Assembly (NCBI GenBank): GCA_963715575.1
Contig: OY970250.1
Coordinates: 62,001-126,000 of the forward strand
Length of the DNA: 64,000 bases
Direction of reading: 5' to 3'
Source of the DNA: AC-32 sp963715575
GTDB lineage: Bacteria; Actinomycetota; Thermoleophilia; Gaiellales; Gaiellaceae
The notes under the pieces: model-generated
What the model saw: only the letters and a program-made list of their open reading frames with translations
The model's database searches: none
What the model was told of the DNA's origin: nothing
Shown here: positions 58,914-64,000 of the stretch, in pieces
Layout of the letters: the number at the start of each line of letters is the position of its first letter
How positions within the stretch are numbered: the stretch's first letter is position 1
Made by a program: the position numbers and the translations under genes

Positions 58914-59593
58914 GCGAGTGCGTGAACGAGCCGCCGGTACGCGCGCGGCAGGTCCTCGCGCCCGAAGATCGCCGTCGCCGCCACGAACAGGTCCGCCCCG
59001 GCGTCGCGCAGCTCGGCGATGTTCGTCGGCCCGACCCCACCGTCGACCTGCACGTGCATTGAGCCCGGCAGCAGCGAGCGCAGCTTCGCGACCCGCTCGA
59101 GCGACTCCGGGATGAACGCCTGGCCCGAGTAGCCCGGGTGGACGCTCATGCAGAGGGCCAGGTCGACTTCCGCCTCGCGCGCGGCGTGCGCGGCGTCGTC
59201 CACGTCGGTCTCCGGGTTGAATGCCAGCCCGACCCGCAGCCCGTGCTCTCGCGCCAGCGCGACCACGTCCGGCAGGTTCGAGCAGGCCTCGTAGTGAACG
59301 GTGACGCTGTCGGCGCCGGCCTCGGCGAACCCCGGGATCTGGCGCTCCGGGGCCTCGACCATCAGGTGGCAGTCGAGCACGCCGCCGTCGCGGTGGACGA
59401 TCGGCGCGATCCACTTGAGCACGATCGGCCCCATCGTCACGGGCGGGATGAAATGCCCATCGCCGACGTCCCAGTGGAAGACGCGGCACTCGGCGCGCAA
59501 GAGCACCTCGACCTGCTCGCCGAGGCGCGAGAAGTCGGCCGCGTAGAGCGACGGCTCGACCTCGACCGTGCGGATCCAGTCGTCCCAGCTCAT
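58910..59593 (-). CDS. rpe: ribulose-phosphate 3-epimerase
   Basis: This 227-residue TIM-barrel enzyme has VEPSLYAADFSRL, HWDVGDGHFIPPVTMGP, MSVHPGYSGQAFIP and VDGGVGPTNI, the metal-binding and phosphate-binding motifs of Rpe. It interconverts ribulose-5-phosphate and xylulose-5-phosphate, and ribulose-5-phosphate is a riboflavin precursor. ATG at 59593 overlaps the rsmB stop. Confidence 0.94.
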   Translation of the reverse strand: MSWDDWIRTVEVEPSLYAADFSRLGEQVEVLLRAECRVFHWDVGDGHFIPPVTMGPIVLKWIAPIVHRDGGVLDCHLMVEAPERQIPGFAEAGADSVTVHYEACSNLPDVVALAREHGLRVGLAFNPETDVDDAAHAAREAEVDLALCMSVHPGYSGQAFIPESLERVAKLRSLLPGSMHVQVDGGVGPTNIAELRDAGADLFVAATAIFGREDLPRAYRRLVHALA

Positions 59594-60843
59594 GCGGCGG
59601 ATGATCGCAGCCGGGCGATGAAGAACCCGGAGGTGTGGTCGCGGTGCGGCAGCGTGAGCAGGAACTCGGGTCGGCCGGCGTGGGCGAACTGCGGCCACTC
59701 CTCGCCGAGCTGGTCGGGCTCGAGACCGCTCCCGTCGACAACCGCCTCGTTCTCGTCGCCGTTGATCGTGCAGACCGAGTAGACGACCGTGCCGCCCGGC
59801 CGAACACGCTCGGCGGCGACGCGCAGCAGGTCCCGTTGCAGCTCGGGCAGCGGCTTGCCGCGCCAGCGCAGGTCCGGTCGCGCGGCGAGCACGCCCAGGC
59901 CCGAGCAGGGCGCGTCGACGAGCACGCGGTCGAATCCGCCGAGGTCGTCCGGGAGCGAGAGCGCGTCCGCGTTGACCACGTGCACGTTGGTCGCGCCAAG
60001 GCGCTTGCAGTTCGCCTCCAGCTCGCTCGCGCGGCCGGGGTGCTTCTCGACCGCGACGACCTCCTCGGCGCTCTCGGCGAGCTGGGTCGCCTTTCCTCCG
60101 GGCGCCGCACAGAGGTCGAGTACGCGCTCGCCGGCCTGCGCTCCGACGGCCAGCCCGGCCAGCTGCGAGCCGCGGCTCTGCGGCCAGACGAAACCGGCCG
60201 CGAGGTCGCAGTCCTCCATGCGCTCGACCCGCAGCGCGCCCGGGATCGCGGGATCCGGCTCGCCGCCGCCGACCGGCCCCCGCCGGCGGGCGTTCAGCCG
60301 CACGGCCCGCTCCGGCGCTTCGTTCTGCGCCCGCATCAACTCACGCGCCTGGTCGGCGCCGAGGTCGCGCCACCAGACCTGCGCAACCCAGTCCGGGTAC
60401 GAGTGGCGCAGGGCCGCCTGCTCCGGCGTCTCCTCCGGCAGCGCCTCGACGAGCTCGCGGAGGCCGAGCGTCAGCCGCCGCAAAACCGCGTTCGCGAACT
60501 TGACCGCGCGCTCGAGCCCAGCGGCCCGCACGAGCTCGACCGACTCGTTCACGGCCGCGTGCACCGCCACTTCCGAGTAGGCGAGCTGGTAGGCACCGAG
60601 CCGCAGCGCCGCCCGAACCGGCGGGTCGAGCTTCGCGACCGGACGGCCGCCAAGCTCCTCGATCCCATGGTCGAGCGTGCGGACGCGCTGGATCGTCCCG
60701 TAGGCAAGCCGCTGGGCGAGCGCGCGCTCGCGCGGGTCGACGCCCTCGACCGAGCCACGGAAGGCGCGGTCGGCGTAGGCGTCGTCCTCGAACACGCGCC
60801 GGATCGTGTCGTAGGCCGCACGACGTGCCGACGAGACGCTCAT
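59590..60843 (-). CDS. rsmB: 16S rRNA (cytosine967-C5)-methyltransferase RsmB
   Basis: This 417-residue protein has a NusB-like N-terminal domain (residues 1-140), an AdoMet site DLCAAPGGKATQLAE, and the two catalytic cysteines in VDAPCSGLGVL and YSVCTINGDENE. It methylates C967 of 16S rRNA. It overlaps fmt at one end and rpe at the other by four bases. Confidence 0.94.
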   Translation of the reverse strand: MSVSSARRAAYDTIRRVFEDDAYADRAFRGSVEGVDPRERALAQRLAYGTIQRVRTLDHGIEELGGRPVAKLDPPVRAALRLGAYQLAYSEVAVHAAVNESVELVRAAGLERAVKFANAVLRRLTLGLRELVEALPEETPEQAALRHSYPDWVAQVWWRDLGADQARELMRAQNEAPERAVRLNARRRGPVGGGEPDPAIPGALRVERMEDCDLAAGFVWPQSRGSQLAGLAVGAQAGERVLDLCAAPGGKATQLAESAEEVVAVEKHPGRASELEANCKRLGATNVHVVNADALSLPDDLGGFDRVLVDAPCSGLGVLAARPDLRWRGKPLPELQRDLLRVAAERVRPGGTVVYSVCTINGDENEAVVDGSGLEPDQLGEEWPQFAHAGRPEFLLTLPHRDHTSGFFIARLRSSAA

Positions 60844-61628
60844 CGCAGCCCGCGCAGGAACGCGTCGTAGTCCATCCGCCTCCCGCCGTCGGGTTGCACC
60901 TCCACCGGCACGAGCTCGTCGGCTTCGACCCGCGCCCGCCAGATCGTCACCGGCCGGCCGTGCAGCTCGCCGCGCGCGCCGATGTGCGGCGAGAGCGCGC
61001 GAATCCGGTTGAGCAGCTCCTGCGGCGGTCGGCTCCAGTCGAGCTCGCGATCCTCGGGGCGGATCTTCTCCGCGTACGTGACGCCCTCCACGGGCTGAGG
61101 CCGCAGCGTCGGCTCGGGCAGCGCCTCCTCCAGCAGCACCGCGGCCAGCTCGCCGGCGCGCGCCGAGACGGTGCCGAAGTCGTCCTCGGGCGTGAGCGGG
61201 AACGACCGCTGCGCAGCAATCGGCCCGGCGTCGAGCTCCGGCACGAGCTCGATGATCGTCACGCCCGTCTCCTCGTCGCCGGCCATCAGCGCGCGCTCGA
61301 TCGGCGCTGCGCCCCGCCAGCGCGGGAGCAGCGACGGATGGACGTTCAGCCAGAGGGCCCGGTCGAGCGCCGCCTCCGGGATCAGCACGCCGTACGCGGC
61401 CACGACCACCGCGTCGACCTCCGGCTCGAAGCCGTCGAGCCGCTCGGGCTGGCGCACCTCGATCCCGAGCCGATCCGCGACGTCCTTCGCCGGCGGCGGT
61501 GCCAGCTTGCGGCCGCGTCCCTGTGGCCGGTCGGGCCGGGTGAGCAGGTACGCGATGTCGTGCTTCGCCGCGAGCCGCTCGAGCACGTCGGCGCCGAGCG
61601 GGGCGGTCGCCGCGACCGCCAGCCTCAC
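60840..61628 (-). CDS. fmt: methionyl-tRNA formyltransferase
   Basis: The catalytic domain has VVVAAYGVLIPEAAL and HPSLLPRWRGAAPIERAL, followed by a C-terminal tRNA-binding part with YAEKIRPEDRELDW. At 262 residues it is about 50 shorter than usual, mainly in the C-terminal domain. It formylates initiator tRNA. Its GTG shares one base with the def stop codon. Confidence 0.93.
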   Translation of the reverse strand: MRLAVAATAPLGADVLERLAAKHDIAYLLTRPDRPQGRGRKLAPPPAKDVADRLGIEVRQPERLDGFEPEVDAVVVAAYGVLIPEAALDRALWLNVHPSLLPRWRGAAPIERALMAGDEETGVTIIELVPELDAGPIAAQRSFPLTPEDDFGTVSARAGELAAVLLEEALPEPTLRPQPVEGVTYAEKIRPEDRELDWSRPPQELLNRIRALSPHIGARGELHGRPVTIWRARVEADELVPVEVQPDGGRRMDYDAFLRGLR

Positions 61629-62200
61629 TAGCGAACCAGGATCGGCTGCGGGCGCAGCAGGCCGAGCGCGTCGCGCCTCGCCTCGGGCGTCGTCCGGTCG
61701 AGGATCAGCACGCCGTCGAGATGGTCGAGCTCATGCTGCGCGATCCGCGCCGGCAGGCCTTCGAGCTCGAGCCGCAGGTCGTTGCCCTCGACGTCCTGGC
61801 CCTCGAGCGTGAGCGAGACGTGCCGCTCCACCGGGATCACGACGCCCTGCAGCGAGAGGCAGCCTTCGGTGTCGCTCTCGCGCTCCTCGGAGGTGGCGGT
61901 GAAGCTCGGGTTGACGACGATCACCGGCTCCTGCTCGAGGTCGGGCAGGAAGGCGAAGACCCGGCGCAGGACGCCGATCTGCGTGGCCGCAAGGCCCAGC
62001 CCGTTGGCGTCCTTGAGCAGATGCGACAGCCGCTCGGCGAGCCTGCCGACGTCGGCGTCGGCGTCCTCGACCTCGCGGGCCCGCATCCGCAGGACGGGGT
62101 CTGGGTACTGCCGAACCTGTGCGAGCGCGAGCTGTCGCCGCGCCTCGGCCTCGGGGTCGAGCTTCTGGTTCCGGACCTCGCCGGTTTCTTCGTCCGCCAC
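61628..62200 (-). CDS. def: peptide deformylase
   Basis: This 190-residue metallohydrolase has GLGLAATQIGVLRRVF, EGCLSLQGVVIP and QHELDHLDG, which supply the Cys and two His metal ligands. It removes formyl from new proteins. GTG at 62200 is preceded at seven bases by TAGAAT, the start of a leaderless def-fmt-rsmB-rpe-ribD unit. A short N-terminal extension of about 25 residues precedes the core. Confidence 0.95.
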   Translation of the reverse strand: MADEETGEVRNQKLDPEAEARRQLALAQVRQYPDPVLRMRAREVEDADADVGRLAERLSHLLKDANGLGLAATQIGVLRRVFAFLPDLEQEPVIVVNPSFTATSEERESDTEGCLSLQGVVIPVERHVSLTLEGQDVEGNDLRLELEGLPARIAQHELDHLDGVLILDRTTPEARRDALGLLRPQPILVR

Positions 62201-62220
62201 GGCGCTGATTCTATGGAGCG

Positions 62221-64000
62221 TCAGAGGCTCTGCGGGTCGACGTCGACGACGGCCGTGACGCCGGCCTTCGACATCGCGGGCGCGGCCGCTGCGAGCAGCT
62301 GCGCCACCCGCGCGGCGACACGCCGCGGTTCGTCCGTCTTCGAGACGAGCTGCGCCCGGTGCTTGCCGCGCAGACGCAGGAGCGGCGCCGGCCCGAGCGC
62401 CTCGGCGCCGAGGCCCGCCTTCAGCTCCTCCAGCAGCGCCGCCGGCCCGCGCTCGTCCGGCCCCGTCGCGACCACGCGGACGAGGTGACGGAAGGGCGGG
62501 TAGCCGAGCTCGCGCCGCCGCCCCAGCTCGTCGGCCAGGAAGCGCGGCACGTCGTGGTTGGCGGCGAGCGCGAGCGGCCGCGCGTCGGGCTGGAACGTCT
62601 GGACGAGCACCCGCCCGGGAGCGTCGCGGCCGCTGCGGCCGGCGAGCTGGGTGACGAGCTGGAACGTCCGCTCCTCGGCGCGGAAGTCGGGCAGGCCGAG
62701 CCCGGTGTCGGCGTCCACAACCGCTGCCAGCTCGACCCCGGCGAAGTGGTGGCCCTTGGCGACCATCTGCGTCCCGAGCAGCACGGCACGGTCGGTCTCG
62801 CGAAAGCGTCGCAGTGCGCCGGCCAGCTCCTCGGAATTCGCGGCGGTGTCCGCATCGAGGCGGATCAGCTCGAGCTCGGGAACCCTGGCGGCAAGCTCGC
62901 GCTCCAACCGCTGAGTGCCCGCCCCGATCCTGGCGATCTCCGTCGAGCGGCAGACCGGGCACTCGTCCGGCTCGGGCTCGACGTGGCCGCAGTGGTGGCA
63001 GTGCAGACGCTCGTCGCGATGCAGCACGAGCGCCACGTCGCAGAGCGGACAACGGAAGGTCGTCCCGCAGGCGCGGCAGTGCAGCGCGGGAGCGACGCCA
63101 CGCCGATTGAGAAGCAGGATCGCCTTGCCGCCGTTCTCTGCGATCCGCCCGAGCTCGGCGAGCAGCGGCCCCGAAAGCGGGTACCCGGCCTCACGGCGCA
63201 GGTCGACGACACGCACCGGCGGCAGCTTCGCGCCGAGCCGCTCGCGCAGCTCGAGTCGCTCCAGCCGCTCCCAGCTTTCGGGCCGCGGCGTTGCGCTTCC
63301 GTACAGCGCCACGGCACGCTCGAGCGCGGCGCGCTTCGCCGCGACCGTGCGCGCGTCGTAGCGCGGGTCGGACTCCTGCTTGTACGACGGGTCGTGCTCC
63401 TCGTCGACGCAGATCAGCCCGACGTCGTTCATCGGCGCGAAGATCGCGGAGCGCGCGCCGACCACGACGCGGGCGTCGCCGCTCGCGATCCGCTCGCGCT
63501 CGTCGCGGCGCTCGGCATCGGTCAGGCCCGAGTGCAGGATCGCGACCGAATCGCCGAAGCGGGCACGGAAGCGGCCGACCGTCTGCGGCGCCAGCGCGAT
63601 CTCCGGCACGAGCACGATCGTCCCGAGCCCGCGCTCGAGCGCGGCCGCCGCCGCCTGGAGGTAGACCTCGGTCTTGCCGCTGCCGGTCGGCCCGTAGAGC
63701 AGGAAGTGGCCGCCGCCCGCATCCAGCGCCCCGACGACCGCCTCTACAGCCGCGACCTGGTCGTCGCTCAGCCGCTCCGGCGCGGCCTCGCCCTCGAGCG
63801 ACTGCCGCTCGCCCGGCGGCGCCTGCTCCTTGCGCCTGGCCGGCCGCACCGGCGCGACCAGCTCGAGCGCGCGGGCCGGGGTTGAGCCGTAGTACTCGGC
63901 GAGCCAGAGCGCGAGATCCACGAGCACCGGCGGCAGCTCGTGCACCACCTTCTCCACCGGCCGAGCGTCGACGCCATCGGGCGGCGCCTCGACGACGTCC
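62221..64000 (-). CDS. priA: primosomal protein N' (PriA), truncated at the window edge
   Basis: The window holds the C-terminal 592 codons, and the reading frame is still open at base 64000. Walker A is GPTGSGKTEVYL and the helicase box is DEEH. A zinc-binding insert has CRACGTTFRCPLC, CHHCG and CPVC, and the motif LAGRSGRDAPG follows. PriA restarts stalled replication. The 3'-DNA-binding N-terminal domain is missing here because of the window edge. It ends 20 bases before the def start. Confidence 0.93.
   Translation of the reverse strand, partial: DVVEAPPDGVDARPVEKVVHELPPVLVDLALWLAEYYGSTPARALELVAPVRPARRKEQAPPGERQSLEGEAAPERLSDDQVAAVEAVVGALDAGGGHFLLYGPTGSGKTEVYLQAAAAALERGLGTIVLVPEIALAPQTVGRFRARFGDSVAILHSGLTDAERRDERERIASGDARVVVGARSAIFAPMNDVGLICVDEEHDPSYKQESDPRYDARTVAAKRAALERAVALYGSATPRPESWERLERLELRERLGAKLPPVRVVDLRREAGYPLSGPLLAELGRIAENGGKAILLLNRRGVAPALHCRACGTTFRCPLCDVALVLHRDERLHCHHCGHVEPEPDECPVCRSTEIARIGAGTQRLERELAARVPELELIRLDADTAANSEELAGALRRFRETDRAVLLGTQMVAKGHHFAGVELAAVVDADTGLGLPDFRAEERTFQLVTQLAGRSGRDAPGRVLVQTFQPDARPLALAANHDVPRFLADELGRRRELGYPPFRHLVRVVATGPDERGPAALLEELKAGLGAEALGPAPLLRLRGKHRAQLVSKTDEPRRVAARVAQLLAAAAPAMSKAGVTAVVDVDPQSL

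Overview
This 64 kb window is one contiguous, very GC-rich chromosomal stretch. It is almost wholly coding, starts are mostly GTG/ATG, and the gene neighbourhoods are actinobacterial. Examples are rpmF-plsX-acpP-rnc-smc-ftsY, ffh-rpsP-khpA-rimM-trmD-lepB-rplS-rnhB, a SepIVA-like gene beside a YceD/DUF177 gene, coaD-rsmD-recG, and priA-def-fmt-rsmB-rpe-rib. The mixture of housekeeping order and protein style suggests a deep-branching Actinomycetota, most likely the Thermoleophilia (Gaiellales/Solirubrobacterales type). That placement is inference from gene content only. I saw no tRNA, rRNA, CRISPR array, insertion sequence or phage gene. No gene-free gap exceeds about 210 bases.

Layout. 0-5 kb: a formylglycine-generating enzyme divergent from a large cytosolic sulfatase, then a metallo-beta-lactamase/rhodanese protein (sulfur metabolism). 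5-16 kb: threonine deaminase, MeaB GTPase, an MFS exporter, HisC, a cupin, the three-gene proton-translocating transhydrogenase (pntAA-pntAB-pntB), an ABC exporter pair, an ornithine-cyclodeaminase-like gene and a glyoxalase-fold protein. 16-28 kb: a minus-strand housekeeping block read from ffh down to dprA, covering the SRP protein, ribosomal proteins S16 and L19, rRNA/tRNA maturation, tandem signal peptidases, RNase HII, YraN, a frameshifted comM and dprA, interrupted by a DNA methyltransferase and a nucleotide cyclase. 28-32.5 kb: a YihY membrane protein and a xylose/ribose-type ABC importer. 32.5-39.7 kb: ftsY, a LanC-like gene, smc with an unusual leader ORF, rnc, acpP, plsX and rpmF. 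39.8-42.8 kb: a two-component system flanked by two small exported His/Asp/Gly-tailed proteins. 42.8-48 kb: DUF177, nitroreductase, SepIVA-like, coaD, rsmD, recG. 48-51.6 kb: a six-gene plus-strand operon of two small membrane-anchored proteins, an ApbE flavin transferase, a ferric-reductase-like cytochrome b, a ferredoxin and a ferredoxin reductase. 51.6-64 kb: fatty-acid kinase genes (DegV/FakB, FakA, Asp23) with a stand-alone receiver domain, L28, riboflavin synthesis, and fmt/def/priA running off the right edge.

Regulatory texture is the most distinctive feature. Many genes have a TANNNT hexamer 6 to 9 bases before the start codon and no Shine-Dalgarno sequence, which is the signature of leaderless mRNAs. 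In several cases the stop codon of the upstream gene is itself the first half of that hexamer. Four sites share an extended element GTCACAGACACG with a TANNNT exactly 17 bases beyond CAGACA. Dispersed palindromic elements occupy many of the short intergenic spaces. The best candidates for something undescribed are the smc leader ORF that repeats the start of smc itself, the flavin/cytochrome/ferredoxin operon with its small exported proteins, and the repeated promoter-bearing element at the 3' ends of rpmB and ribD.
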